Part shown: piece after piece, positions 45,714-58,625 of the stretch
Numbering within the stretch: the first letter of the stretch is position 1
Layout: each line of letters opens with the position of its first letter
Origin: Copromyces sp. CBS 386.78
Lineage: Eukaryota; Ascomycota; Sordariomycetes; Sordariales; Sordariaceae
NCBI GenBank assembly: GCA_030685235.1
Contig: MU839165.1
Span: 124,001-188,000, forward strand
Direction of reading: 5' to 3'
Length of the DNA: 64,000 nt
Notes under the pieces: model-generated
Told to the model about the DNA's origin: nothing
Databases searched by the model: none
Seen by the model: the letters and a program-made list of their open reading frames with translations, nothing else
Translations under genes and position numbers: made by a program

Positions 45714-48329
45714 TTTCCCCCTTTCGAATAAAAAGTCTAATGCTATTAGTGCTTCGACGGGCGATTAATATATTAGACGACTTTTTTATAAATACTTTTA
45801 AATAGTAATTTTAATAGGTATTCGTGTTTAAATTCTTTTACCTTCTCCTTCGAATTCCTTATAAATTCTATATACGGTTTTTAAATATTATCCTTATTCT
45901 AAAAGCTAGTCTATTTAATTAGATATTTTATATTTAACGGACCTTAATTCTTTACTACTAAATTTTTAACTTTTTATTCCTCTTAATTATTAATTTTAAT
46001 AGGCTTTAGTAGCAGTACTTTTTAGTTAAACGGGTCCAGACTTTGTACTAGCTTATAAAAATAGGCTATTAAAATGATTAGGTATATACGCTAAATTTTT
46101 AGCAAGTTAAGTTTATAGGTTAAAGGGCTAATTTTTTCTAAAATTTAGTATAATTTTATACGTTCGGCAGAAAATTTCTTTTTCGGGGCGCTTAGTAAAT
46201 AGTAGCTTTTATTAAATTAAAGGTAAATTTTATTACTAATTTTAAATATAATTAACGAATATTTAATATTATATTATTCTTTAATAATTATACCGGCTTA
46301 ATTAATAAACTTTATAATTTTTAATTAGAATTTTTAACGGATTAATATAAGAGATTCTACGGTTAATACCTCTTCTATATTTAGTACTAGTAAATTAAAT
46401 ATTACCCGAAGTTTAAATTTATATACTAATTCGTTAAAAGATAAACCGATTATTAATTATATAGTATTATTTAAGTTATATTATAGGACAGTTAATATTA
46501 ATATTTACAGGAATATATTAGTAGCGTACTATATATAAATTATTATTTTAGCCGTTTAATTTATACGTTTGGATTAACCGTTTATTTAAATATAGTAGGC
46601 CGTTAAGAAGAGAAGATTAATAGTTAGGGCTTCGAAAATACTCTTCTAAATTTTAGAAATGAATTTTAAATTTCGGTTATTAATAATAATAACCGGTAAG
46701 CCCTAATTATAATATTATAAGGCTTATAATAGAACGATTACTTATTTTTTCGCCCCGTACGTTAAATAATTTGTTAATAATAGGACTTTTTTATTAAATT
46801 TATAGGTTACAGTATATATAGTATTAAATTCATCGAATTTTAGGAGGGACTATATAGTATTAGCAGATTTAATTGTAAGTATATTAATGATAAAATCTAT
46901 TATTATATAATAGGGTTATAGGAACGTTCGAATTAATAGTAATTCGCCGAATATTAGTTATCAGTTTCATTAATTTTAATAATATACTTTATAATATTTA
47001 ATGTATTTTCGGACTATTTAGGTTTTACGTTTTATATAAAATTACAATAAATCCGCTATTATAAGATTAATGCTAAAATAGTATTTTTCGTTATAAATTA
47101 GTTCTAATATTTTTTATATATAAGCGCGAAGGATATATAAGCGGTTCTTATCTAAATAATTAATATAGAAGAAAAGGTTGTCGTTAATTACGTAAGGATT
47201 AGCCGGGAGGTTAGGCCTCTTACTTAAATAATATATATATATATATAATCCGGAGCGTTAATATTCGCAATTAATTGTAAAATTCTATTATATTTTAGAT
47301 TAGAAGGGTAAATATTTATAAATATTTATTTAAAGGCGGGAGTAATAATTAGTAAAATTATCCGAATATTTGGGGAAATTTCCGCGTATATAAAGGAAAA
47401 AGTATTAAAATTCTCTAAATAATTGAAATAAGACTAAATATTAGTAAGTTCGTCCGAAAGATCGTTATTATTAGCGGTTTTAATTATAAGCAATTTTAAT
47501 AAAACGTTGGGTATAATATTTAATAGTCTTAGAATGTAGAAGATATTTAGGTTGAATTATAATATTTAATTAATAGTATTAACGAATTTAGAGTTTACTT
47601 TCGCTAAATCTATTATTTTTAAAGATATATATTTAACGATGCTAATAATAGAAGTGTAATCCGTAATAATATTTACGGGTCGAATGTTAGATTAGATTGT
47701 TTTCTATAGCTTTCGTAATATTTAAATAATAGCAGCAATTTCTGCCTTTATTAAATTATATTTCTTCTCTATTAGGGTTATTAATTTTGATAGAAAATAA
47801 ATAGGCTTGATTATCGTTAATAGGATTTTATTTATATTAAGAATAGATTTGCTATTTTATTTATATTTAAATTAGAAGATATAAATATTATATATAGTAC
47901 TATTAGTATTAGTTTTAATAAATAATACGTCCGTTTTAATGTGATAGTATAAGTACGCCTAGTTGTATAAATTTTTTTATATATTACGAAAAGTTTTAAG
48001 TTCTTTTTTAGTAGGTTTAAATTTAATTTTAGAAGTATAAGCCTTTTTCGCCTATTTTATCGCTCTTAGTTTTAGATCTCCCGATTTTTATATTCGTTTT
48101 AGCAATTCTATTTTTTTGCGGTTAAATAATTCCTCCTTTATAGCGAATTATAATATCCTTTAATATAATTAATTAATTATATTTAGATAAGTTTTTAGGG
48201 TATTTAGTATATTAAGGAAATTAAACTTTTAGAACGCTTTAATATAGACCTTTATATATTAATAATTTTGGCCGTTAATAATGCTACCGAGAAGTTAAAC
48301 GGATAAAAAAATTGTAAATAATTTGTAAG

Positions 48330-48690
48330 CGCCGATATAGATGCGATATTTATTAAGGAGTATTATTACAATATTAATATATTTTAGATATTCTTTTTTA
48401 ATATTATTAAAAATAACGATATTATTAATATAAGTACGTACAAATAATTAGTAATTGAAGTATAATCGGTCTATAAAACGTTATACGAATATAGGCGAAT
48501 TTTTAAAATTTATTAATATAATATTAAATTATTCAAGCCTACGAGGGTTAATTATTATTATACAATTGTAATAAAATATAAAAACTAGTAATTAGTAGAA
48601 AAATCCGGTAGCGTTAAAGATATTAAAGAATTTTTTGCCAATTATTCTATTAATTATATTTTCTTAGTCGGGTAATAAGTAAACGTCCGA
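48330..48690 (-). pseudogene. Decayed gypsy reverse transcriptase
   Basis: On the minus strand, consecutive gypsy RT blocks can be read in one frame with scattered TAA stops: KKFFNIFNATGFFY, NPRRLE, FKNSPIFV, RFIDRLYF and YINNIVIF. The catalytic YVDD has become YINN (48421-48432). Confidence 0.88.
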
Positions 48691-49467
48691 TATTATAATA
48701 TTATTTAGGGGGCGAAAATTAACGATTATTTAGGGTTTGTCGACGCTATTAACTTTTTATTATATAATAAAGATAAAGTATATAATAGGAATAAGCTATA
48801 ATATAAAGGATATTTTATTTTATATATATAATTTATTATATTTTTTATTAAGGAATTTATAATTTTTAATTTTTAGTAGGTAGGATTTAACGATTTTCCG
48901 CTAATTTTACTATCCTTTAACGAAGTTTATACGTATTTTATCTTCTTCCTTTATTAGAACGATCTTCCAGTCTTTAAAAATATCGATATACTTATTTAAA
49001 AAGTTTTTTATTTATTAAGTAAAATCGGGGTTATTATTATAGATATTAATATTTGCTTCGGAAGGAATAAATTCGATATCATTAAATTTATTTAATTTAT
49101 ATAATAAAATACTAAAAGCCTCTTTCTAAATTGCTACTTCTTTATTATTTTTAATATTTCGGTCGATATATATAGTATATTATTTAGGGGAGAGGTTAGC
49201 TTATATTTCGGAGGTTAAGTAGGTTACGTTAAATACGTTAAAAAGTATAGCCGTTTTAGTAACTTTAGGCGACGGGCGTATAATTATATTAATACGGGTA
49301 CTTATAGGAATAAAAAGGTTATTATTAGATTAGTTTAGGTATAGAATTACTTTAAAGGTTTTACTATTTACCGTAACATTTAGTAAATTAGGTAATTAAA
49401 TATAAAAATTATAAATAGGACGTTTATTTAAAGAGCGTTAATTATTAAATTAGGTATTATATTTATC

Positions 49468-49726
49468 ACAGGGTTAGACCTGTGATGTGCTGTGCTGCAC
49501 TGACTGCACATGTGCTGTACCGATCAGAGCCCAGAGCTCTGGCCACGCACATATCATCGTCACATGCAGCCTCACGTGCCCGCGCACGGTCTGGTCTATA
49601 GGGCTCTCGCCCATATACAGCCAGACCTCCTCGCACACTTCCTTCTCTCCTCCTTTCTCCTCATGCAACAACGCATATCTCATTATACCCCTACGGTGCC
49701 ATCTCGCCCCGTGATAATATTAGACC
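49468..49726. mobile_element. Small GC-rich un-RIPed insertion inside the gypsy element (possible solo LTR or MITE)
   Basis: An abrupt island of normal composition with many CpA and TpG in RIPed DNA. It runs from about CACAGGG (49468) to CCCCGTG (49707-49713), possibly to 49726. TTAGACC occurs at 49474-49480 and again at 49720-49726, so a 239-bp insert (49481-49719, beginning TGTGATG) with a 7-bp flanking repeat is one reading; its end GATAATA could be a mutated TAACA LTR end. The other reading uses the imperfect ends CACAGGG / CCCCGTG as a 7-bp TIR. Neither has a clear 5- or 8-bp duplication. Confidence 0.5.
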
Positions 49727-52700
49727 GGAAGGATATTAGAATAGTAAATTAGAAGGATTATATTTTATTTAGCGAAAATTTTAGTAATAAAGGTATTTTC
49801 TCCCGATTCGTCCTTCTTAGAGAAAACTTTACCCTATACCTTTATATTAAATATAAATTTAAATAAGTAGAAAACGGTATTAAAATTAAGCTTAATATTA
49901 TAATTGTAAAGAAAATCCGTTCTTAATAATATATTCGGGCTTAATTCTTCGATTACTAATACGGAAATTTGGAAATGGCCGTTAATTTCGATACTATTAA
50001 CCCTCCTTTCTATATAGAAGTTAAATTCGGCTATAGTATTAATAATGATTTTCGAATTAATTCCGTTTATAATATTCGGCGGGAATTTAATATATTAAAT
50101 ATTAAAGGAAAACTTTTTAATAAACGCCCAATTTACTACCGTCGAAGAATATTTAGAATTAAAATAAATAATAATAGGAGGCGTACTTAAATTAAATTTA
50201 ATATTAATTTTTAAATATAATATAGCCTTCTATAAGTTTAATATTCCATTTCGGGCGGTAATATTTATAATAGTTTCAATAATTTATCTTTCTATAAAAA
50301 TTAATAGAATGTATTAGTTTTTATACTAAATATCCGATAATTTAGCCTTCCGACCGTCCGTTAAAATAAATAATTTTAATGTAATATCCGTTTTTTTTAC
50401 CCTTCTACTTTCATTTAAAACTTTTTAAAAAATTTTAAGCGAAGTATTTTTAATTTTAAACGAAGGATTAAATAATTTATAAAACGTTTAAATTATTTCT
50501 AAACGTTTAAGAATTATAATAAAATTAGAATCGGATAATAAATTTAATAATAAAGATTCGTCTTTATTATTATATTTAATATTTACGACGGGTATAGCGT
50601 TAATAATAGTAGTAGAAATTATATAATTTAATATTAGGGTCGTAGAAGCTTAAAGTATATTATTAAATATATTAGTATAAAGTACGGGGGAATTAATAAA
50701 GTAAATAGAAGAAGTATTATTATATTTAACGGTAGAATTATTTATATTAGATTTAATTACCTCCTCTTTAAGGTTACTTATAAAATAATAATTTTAGTTC
50801 TTTAAATAATTAATTTTATTCTTTACTTTAAATTCGTTTTCGAAAACGGTAATACTATTAATATAAATATAATAATTATTTTAAAATTTAATCTATTTAC
50901 CGAACTTTTTCCTAATACGCTAATAGTAATTGTCCGAATTAATAGTACTAGATTTGTTAAAATTATTATTAATCTTTTAGAATAGAAATTTAAAACGATT
51001 TCTTTTAATAAATCCATTATTATTCGGGAAAAAATCCTTTTTATATATTCCTTTATTCTCGCCCTAAAATTTAGCATAAGCGGTAAATATAGTATTTAAT
51101 TCGGTTATATTTTCGGGATTATTATTGAGAGCGAAATAAATTAAGCGAAGACTTTTAATAAAATCGACGAATTTATTCCAAATTAAATTAGTTTTTTCTT
51201 TAACGTTATTAATATATTATTTAAAAATATATCCGGGGGCAAGTTTAGCGTAATAGGATTTTAATTTGGGGTATAGATTATTTTAAAAACGAATATACAA
51301 TTAAAAATTAATTAAATTACCCTATAATTATATATATTTAAATAATTCTATAGAAAAATTATATAATACTAAATCGCCTTTTTTATTAAATTTAATAGTG
51401 AAATAGTAAGTATTAAACTACTTCTATATTTAATCGGATTTAATCCCGAAAATATAGTAAAAGGCTTCGATAATTTTACTTAAATTACTATTAAGCCTAA
51501 CGCACTTACCTTAAAAGAATATATTAATCTATTAAAAAAGGGTAGTATTATATAATAAATATTAAAAATTATTAGTAATTATTTTGTATTGCTTAGTATA
51601 AATTAAAATTAAATTTTCGAATAAGTTGGTAAATAGGTAATAATTAGTAAAAATATTAATTTTACTATCCGTATAGATTCTATAATGCTTCTTATCTTTA
51701 AGGGCGTTAAGATAGAATATTTTAATATTAAGAAGCTTTTACTAAATTTATTTATTATTAATAGTATTAGTAAAAATAATTAATCTTCTATTCTCGCGCT
51801 CTTTAAATTCGGTAATATAAATATAAATCTCTTTAAATATATTATTAAGGAGAAGGGCGTTTTCTAATATAGTACTAGTATTATTAGCCTCTTTTAACGA
51901 ATAAGAAGAATCTGAAGAATTATTGGCGAAGTATATTAAAGTACGCTATTTATTACCGGGAGGAATATTTTAACGGTTATTGGGATATAATAAAAGGAAA
52001 CCTTATTAAATAAGAATAAATTAACCGTTAGTAGGTTAAATTAATAGAATATAAGTTGAAGAAATCTATATAGAAATAGGTTAAATAGGAGTTTTAAACG
52101 TTTAAATTAGCGTTCGTTAAATTAATTGAATTTAATTAATTTATTTAATAAAGCGGGTATATTATTTAACCTAATGATTTCGCTTTTTAGCTTCGTTATT
52201 ATTAACGGACTACTAATCTTATTCAATAATTTCTTTAGGAATTATATTATTATTAATAATATTTTTAAAAATTAAGCTATAATATCTTATAATCGGTAGA
52301 AAATTATTAACGTATATATAAATGGGTAAATAGTTAGGATTAGTAATTAGTAATTAATAATTAATATAATCGATCCGAAGATTTTTTATACGATTTGTAA
52401 AATTAATAGCGTTTTAGGGGTCTTTAGCGTTAATTATAGTAAGATTAGCGGTAAAATTAGAAATATTAGAATACTAAGGCCAATTTATTATTATATAATC
52501 GGGAAATTGACCGGGATACCGCCGTATAATTATAAGAATCGTAAGGCTAAACCTTAGTTTTACGTTATTTCTAATAAGGTGTAAGGTATTTTAAATAGGA
52601 TTAATGAAATAAACGGGAAATTTATTAATTATAGTAGGTTCTAGTAATTAGTTTATATAGTTTTATTATTATTTTTACGCGAATTGAATTAACGCTTCTA

Positions 52701-53769
52701 CTTATACTATATTTGCGAAAGCCTTTGTAATAGGATTAGCGGTAAATTTTTTAGTAAGGGCGGCGGCGGTATCCATTATTAAATTTATTTAGGAAATAAT
52801 ACATTCGGTAGGCGAGAGCGGGCGAATATAAATTTCAATTAATTAGATAGGTAATACGTCGGCTATAATAACGGAGGTTTTAGAGGGAACCGGCGGGAGC
52901 GGCGGCGTATCGATTATTTTAACCGTATTAGAAAAGTTAGAATCGTTAGGATTTTAGGAATTAGCGATAGAAGAAGCGTTAATATTTTTAAGAATTAGTA
53001 CGTAAGTAGTAATATTAATAATATTTTCGCCCGTATTATAAGGAGTAGGCGGGGGAGATAATGGTTAAATTTAGTTTATTTCTACTTTTATAATTTCCTT
53101 TACCTTTTTACGTTCTTTCTTTAAATTTACGTAAAAAGTTTACTAATATTTCTTCCTTAGCTATATAGATTATTTATTTACTTTTCCGAAAGGCTAAATT
53201 TAATGGATCGGGACTAGATAATTATTAATTAAATTACAATATTTATATAGGACGAATACTACTTCCTTATTAGCTATATTATAGTTAACGACCTAGCCTT
53301 TATTATAATTATTAATAGTAAATTTTTTAGGTTAATTTTCGTTAATTCTAATATAGCCGTCTTCTTTAAAGTAAAATTGCGCGGTTTTAATAATAAGATT
53401 ACCGGCTACCGTAGTAAAGCGTTCCTTATAGTAAATTTAAAGTTATTTAATAATAAATTAGTAAATTTATTATATTTTATAAGTGATTTAATCGTTCTAA
53501 AATTTGAAGGCCAATTTAAGTTCGCTATTATTTTCGGCTATTTTAAAAGTTAATTATTAGATTTAGATAAATGAAGTACGTAAAGAAAGGGGTAAAAGTA
53601 TTATTTAAAAGGGTTTTATATTAAAGAAGTTAATTTAAATAAATTGAATAAGTAGTAATAAATTTAATAAATTATTATTAAAACTATTGTAAAAAATATA
53701 ATTTCCCCCTTTATAAAAGGAAGAGAAGGGAATAATAAAGTCGGTTTGAATTGAGCTATAAGTACTATT

Positions 53770-54116
53770 TATTACGCGAAAAGAGTCTTTACAAATAATA
53801 CTATAAATAATAATAATAATAAAGGATAAAGAGTGCGACTAATTATTGGACAGAATAATAGTACGTAATAATAGGCGATAATATTATTAAAGGAAGTGTA
53901 AGGTAATATTAACGAAAGCTTTAACCTAGGACCTTACATACGATTTTACAGAGTGTAAATAAAGTAGACGTTAGGTTAATATAATATAAATTAATAATCT
54001 AGTCAACTTTAACGGAGGTTGACTGGGGAGCACTCTTATATAGTATGGACCGCTCAAATGAGCGCATGCTAAGATAGAGCGGGTCATCCGGGCATCTGCC
54101 CAGAATTCCCCTAACA
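53770..54116 (-). repeat. Right LTR (5' LTR in element orientation) of the gypsy element
   Basis: 347-bp partner of 42586-42932. Its inner ~170 bp are heavily G-to-A mutated, while the outer ~175 bp (from about 53940) keep C and G. It ends in an intact CA at 54115-54116. Confidence 0.92.
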
Positions 54117-54121
54117 GTAAT
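54117..54121 (+). repeat. Target-site duplication GTAAT (right) of the gypsy element
   Basis: Exact copy of 42581-42585, after which the copia 2 pol frame resumes. Confidence 0.9.
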
Positions 54122-55020
54122 AAAGAATTTGGAAGAGAAATATAAATTTATAGGGGGTAATAACCTTTAGTAGTTTCTAGGTATCGAAATTATTTGAAAT
54201 CGAGAGGTAGGACTAATTTAGTTATTTTAATAAAAATATATTTATAAGATTATTAAATTTATTAAAAATCTTTATACCTTCGCCTTTATTCCGATAAGTA
54301 ACGAAGAATTTTTGCTTTATAATAGTTTAGCTACTTTTAATAAAATACGGGATTATTAGGTTGTTGTTAAATTGATAATATATATTATAATAATTATTAG
54401 AATAAATATCGCCTTTATAGTTAGCCGTTTAGTTTATTATAATTATAATCCTAGTCTTTAATATTGTAAAGTTATTAATAAAGTATTATATTACTTTTAA
54501 TTCTACTTAAATTTCTTTTTTTACTTTAAATTGTTATTAAAATTTAAAATAGCTTTAGATATTTTATACGCTAATAATATACTAGATCGGAAAAGTTTAT
54601 ATAATTTTATAATCAAGTTGTTCGGTAGTTTCGTTTATTAGGGTACTATTAAGTAGAGAACGGTATTAATTTCAATTACTGAGGTAGAGTTACTATTGAT
54701 TTTTAACGCTATAAAGGAAGTTATTGCTATTATACGTTTATATAAGGAGATTAAAATTCCCTTCGATTAGGAAGTGCTTATAATTAGTTGTAATAATATT
54801 TAGATAATCCGTATTTTAATTGTTGAAGTATTACAATTAATAATTAAGCTAAAATATATTAATATTTATTGTTATTAATTATAGTAGGAGATTATAGAAG
54901 GAAGGATTGTAGTTGAATATTTAGAGATAAAGAAAATACTAATAGATAGTTTAATAAAAGTATTAGGATAGTTAAATTACGAGAAGTTCTGGGAGTTAAT
55001 AGGGATGGCGAACGCGCCGG
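54122..55020 (+). pseudogene. Decayed copia RT thumb / RNase H, element 2 (right part)
   Basis: Continuation of the pol interrupted at 42585. It reads KFIGG, LQQFLGIEI, then the copia RNase H region (RINIAFIVSRL, LDILYANNIL, ITEVELLLIFNAIKEV, CNNIQIIRI) and ends near ELIGMANAPV. Confidence 0.82.
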
Positions 55021-55173
55021 TTTGAAAAGAGATGAGGATTAGGAGGGAAGTTCCCAACGATGTTTTAGAGGATATTTATAGTTTAATTGGGGAGATTGAC
55101 GTATTAGAAGAGAGAAAATTGTAAATAATTTTACTTTTATCCTATTTTAAAAAGGTCTGTAAGTGAGGGGGTA

Positions 55174-55353
55174 TATTAGATTAGAGGGTAGATATCTGGG
55201 TTTCTGGCTATACTCAATTTAGGTTAGCCGCCCAGCCCCCTAGATTATTGGTTTCTGGGTCCCTCTGGGATACTCCAGCACCCCCCAGACCTTCTGAGCG
55301 AGTTAGTTATATATACTCTTCAATCAATCAATTCTGCACAGTTACATCTGACA
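55174..55353 (+). repeat. 3' LTR of copia element 2
   Basis: Partner of 38282-38461. It begins TATTAG (TG changed to TA) and ends intact in GACA. Its distal, outward half keeps C and G while its inner half is more mutated. Confidence 0.92.
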
Positions 55354-55358
55354 GAACC
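55354..55358 (+). repeat. Target-site duplication GAACC (right) of copia element 2
   Basis: Exact copy of 38277-38281. Confidence 0.92.
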
Positions 55359-58300
55359 ACTTCGGAATCAACAGAAAGCGGATCTGATGCCCCGGTGTGA
55401 GGGTAAGGTCCCCTCCTTCCTCTGGATCCTTCTGTTGGGTGTTGTTGGCTCCTCCTTCCTTGTTGTGCATATTCCGCTGCATCTTTACCTTACCTTTTTG
55501 TCGGTGTTGTGATGGAATGAATGCCCATTCGTTCCGCCTTCTCTCCATCGTTCTTTTCTTCGAGAACTGGAATTCAGGGAAAATAAAAAAATAAAAAAAA
55601 TCATTTCCCACACCGCCGTCACCGACGCCCCAGACAGACCACCGCTAGAAACCTCGAGCCATGGGGCTTTGTGTGGACGAGGAGAATCATTGGCAGGGGA
55701 AATACCTACCAAAAATTCATGGGAGGGAGTCGGGAATCGGGGTCAGAAGACGCCGCCGATGACGCCTCCAAACCGCTTTTGTGTCTTAGATTGTTTAATC
55801 AGCAGCTGGCTGCCCAGCCATTTTCCCCGCCAAATCGCTGTAAGATGCAAAGGAAGGCTCCAATGGGCCTGCATCCGTGGAGGTGACCGGTCCCGACGCA
55901 TCTCCTCCACCCCGGATCGTTGCCGTGCTTGGCGCTGCATTAAGCCCACCCGTTGTCCACGTTCATCTTTCCGTTAGTGTAGAAGTGAGCACAGCAGAAG
56001 CAGCTGCCCTGACCGCATCCATATCAGTCATTACGGAAACAAAGCAATGGGCACGATACCTCTACCTACGCAGCCAGATCCCCGGTTATCAGATCCTCAC
56101 GAACCATCACCATACCCATCGGCCTATCGACCTGCCCAATTAGTCACTTCATCTTGGTTAGCCTCCCACTTCCTCCTCCCTGATTACGCAGCAGCTTTTT
56201 AGGTAAGGCTTCCAAGATTTATGCGGGTGTCAGGAGGATGGGTACACCGTACTTTGTACCACCACAACTTTTGTATTTTGACAGCTGTTTACCACATGGA
56301 TGGTCGGTCATAGCTCCTTAACGCCGAGCTTTTATAGCTACATACCTGCTGAGACTGCTACGCACATTCCGCCCCGAAACACCACTTCAAAGGTTCGAGA
56401 ACCAACATTCCCTCACGAAACCGGATAAAACGACACACACACCACGACAGGGAGGGTGTACATACGTATGCTTCGCGTTTCCTCACCCTTTTTTTATTTT
56501 TTATTTTTTATTTTTTCCTCATCTGTATGCACCTCGCTTCCATCGCACTCGTCTTTGTTATCATCAAAGGCATCAAGCGACTTTGATTTCCATTTTACCA
56601 TCTCGATTCTTTTAGAGAGCTGACACCGCTTTGATCAACGTTTTCATCCCGTCGACTCGTCGACATTCTCTCGAAAGAAGCGGTATCACTAGCGCAATTG
56701 CTCCCCCGGACTCTTTAAATCTTTTTTTTATCAGACCAGAATCGGCACCGCTCCGGGTTCCGGGTCCGATCTTCGAGGCTCGCTTAAATTGGTGACCAAA
56801 CTCCAGGTATTAGGGACATGATCAAAGCGAGGCGGTCATAAACTGCACTCTACGTCTGCTGGAGCCGTGATCGCCGTGTTGCACGGCAAGTAAGATAAGC
56901 TTATATTTGTCTACACTACATACCTGGCTATCTCCGACCACGACAGTATGTAGGTATCACCAGTTGACACTCGGTATTCCCGATTCAAATCGAACACCTG
57001 GTTCCCAAAACTGCTTGTCGCAATCGTAGCTCACCCTCAAACATTTCGAAAACTCCCACGAAAATCAAACTCAAACACACATCATGTACATCACGCACCG
57101 CAGCTGCCAGTCGTGCCTATGACGCACTGAAGATCCCAACAGCTCCAGACCACCTGCACTTTCACATATGTACACCCGTTTACTGCCGTTCACTGCCTCA
57201 TGGAAGGCATATCTCAACAGCTCAGAGTGCACCGCCATGCTGCATATGTATGTTGGAAAGCCGAGGAACAAACCGTCACCTCAACCACGACCTTCTAAAC
57301 AACAGTACAAAACTGCCGATGGCTGCTGACACTGCCTCCTCCTGTGATGTGATGATGTTCGGCTCGGCTCCGGTGAGCATCCGGCCCGTAGGTAAAGCTT
57401 ATCGGCGATCGGTGCCGATTCGGCGCCTGACTTACAAAGCTTGTGTACGAACGGCCCCCCAAACCTTTTTTGTTTTCGTTTTTTGTTCTTCGCTTATCTC
57501 CGATTGCAAAGTTAGGGATCTGATAACCGTGACCACCACCACCATCTATTCCTACATCCTTAGTCCTCAACTTGGACGAAAAACATCTAAAGGGCATCTT
57601 GGGTCTCTCAAAAGGTGTAACGTGCACCTGTGTGTAACCTCCAGCTTTATGTTTTCCTTTCTCGGAGACCTGCGAGAGCCTGATAAGGAACAAAGGCATA
57701 GCAAACAAAAACTTGTATGATGGCCTCCTACACCAAGGAAGACTACAACCTGGATGAGTTGGGCAATAAAACCTAGCTTTCCAACAGAGTCACAACCATA
57801 TTGTGCTATTGTTATGACTCATATCTGTCATCGAGGGGACGTATACACTTTTCTTAACAGACCGAGAACGCGTCATCCTTGGAATTTATTCGGATGCTGT
57901 CAAAAATATGACAATTACAACTCTAGAATACCAGTGACTTCAAATCTTACCCGCCCCTCTATACCCATGGATGAATTGGGAGATGATTCGTGATCATGGC
58001 CAACAGCATCGCCAACTGCATAAAAGGCAAGAGATGGAGGTGTTGATGACGCGGCTACGGCACCCGTCAATACCTCTATGGTTGGTTCTGTGCCTATCGC
58101 TTCGCAGCTAGATAAGAAGAAACCCAGTTTGCAACAACGCCAACTCCGCTATGAGTTTTTCTTTGCCTCAACATCGCATATAACTGACTTCCCGGGTCGG
58201 ATTAAGCTACTAGTCTACTGTAGTTGGAAATCTGGTTCCCTCGCGTATTAAAACGTTAAGGACTGAGAACTAGTGGTAGGGATCGCAATTTCTTGCTCGT

Positions 58301-58625
58301 TGTGGATGTCGTGATGATGAACATGATAAAGAACATAGATGAGATGGCGAAGTGTTGTGAGGAGGCTATAGCGGATACCCTCATCGAGATAGCCTGAAAG
58401 GACTTATGGTCTCAAAAAACCGGCAGTCAAAAGGAAACGACACTTGGGACGGCCAGACGCAGCAAGTGTACATAGGCAAACTGTCCGTAACTATGAACAA
58501 AACACTTAACAACGAGGATGACGAAACAACAAACCAATATCATACACCTATACTCGAGGACCAGCCTTTCCCATACTAAAACTACATTTCAAAGCATCCT
58601 TCCAAGACCAAGAAGACGAACAAAA
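55359..58625. other. Intergenic region right of copia element 2
   Basis: 3.3 kb of normal composition. A 156-codon frame on plus and a 137-codon frame on minus overlap at 57250-57720 with no family pattern and are taken as chance. A period-7 ATTTTTT repeat lies near 56489. No tRNA or 5S rRNA gene was recognised. Confidence 0.4.
56489..56517 (+). repeat. ATTTTTT short tandem repeat
   Basis: T7 followed by three ATTTTTT units in a pyrimidine-rich stretch. Confidence 0.8.

Larger units (their letters stand above)
42586..54116 (-). mobile_element. Ty3/gypsy LTR retrotransposon nested in copia 2, RIP-inactivated
   Basis: 11,531 bp with 347-bp LTRs at 42586-42932 and 53770-54116 and GTAAT duplications. 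Minus orientation is shown by a polypurine tract (AGAGGGGGAAA on the minus strand) next to the left LTR and by RT on the minus strand: IIGKKFFNIFNATGFFY, then FKNSPIFV, RFIDRLYFNY and FVRTYINNIVIFNN. The last corresponds to gypsy FVxAYVDDIVIFS with both Asp turned to Asn; YINN lies at 48421-48432. These blocks fit the gypsy pattern, not copia. LTR ends should be TG...CA; RIP gives TA in places. Gag was not recognised. About 2.8 kb between pol and the left LTR is unexplained. A GC-rich insertion sits near 49468-49726. Confidence 0.9.
38282..55353 (+). mobile_element. Ty1/copia LTR retrotransposon 2, RIP-inactivated and split by a gypsy element
   Basis: LTRs of 180 bp at 38282-38461 and 55174-55353 with GAACC duplications. 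After removal of the nested gypsy (11,531 bp plus 5) the element is 5,536 bp, a normal copia size. Plus orientation is set by the GAGGGGGTA polypurine tract before the right LTR and by decayed pol. The RT remnant near 42340-42535 reads IPPRYRKY, FKLFKAFYSL and IFYYINNIIFTF (YVDD as YINN at 42524-42535). The frame resumes beyond the gypsy at 54117 with LEEKYKFIGG...FLGIEI. RNase H traces follow: ITRINIAFIVSRL, YANNIL, LFGSFVYQGT and YLEIKKILIDSLIK. All frames are interrupted by RIP stops. Its LTRs are unlike those of copia element 1, so it is a separate family. Confidence 0.93.

Noticed and set aside
42586..54116. CRISPR-like or prokaryotic mobile island interpretation of the AT-rich block
   Set aside because: The LTRs, target duplications and decayed RT fully explain the boundaries; there is no spacer-repeat periodicity.
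57250..57720. 156-codon plus and 137-codon minus frames
   Set aside because: They cover the same DNA on opposite strands and neither shows a family pattern.
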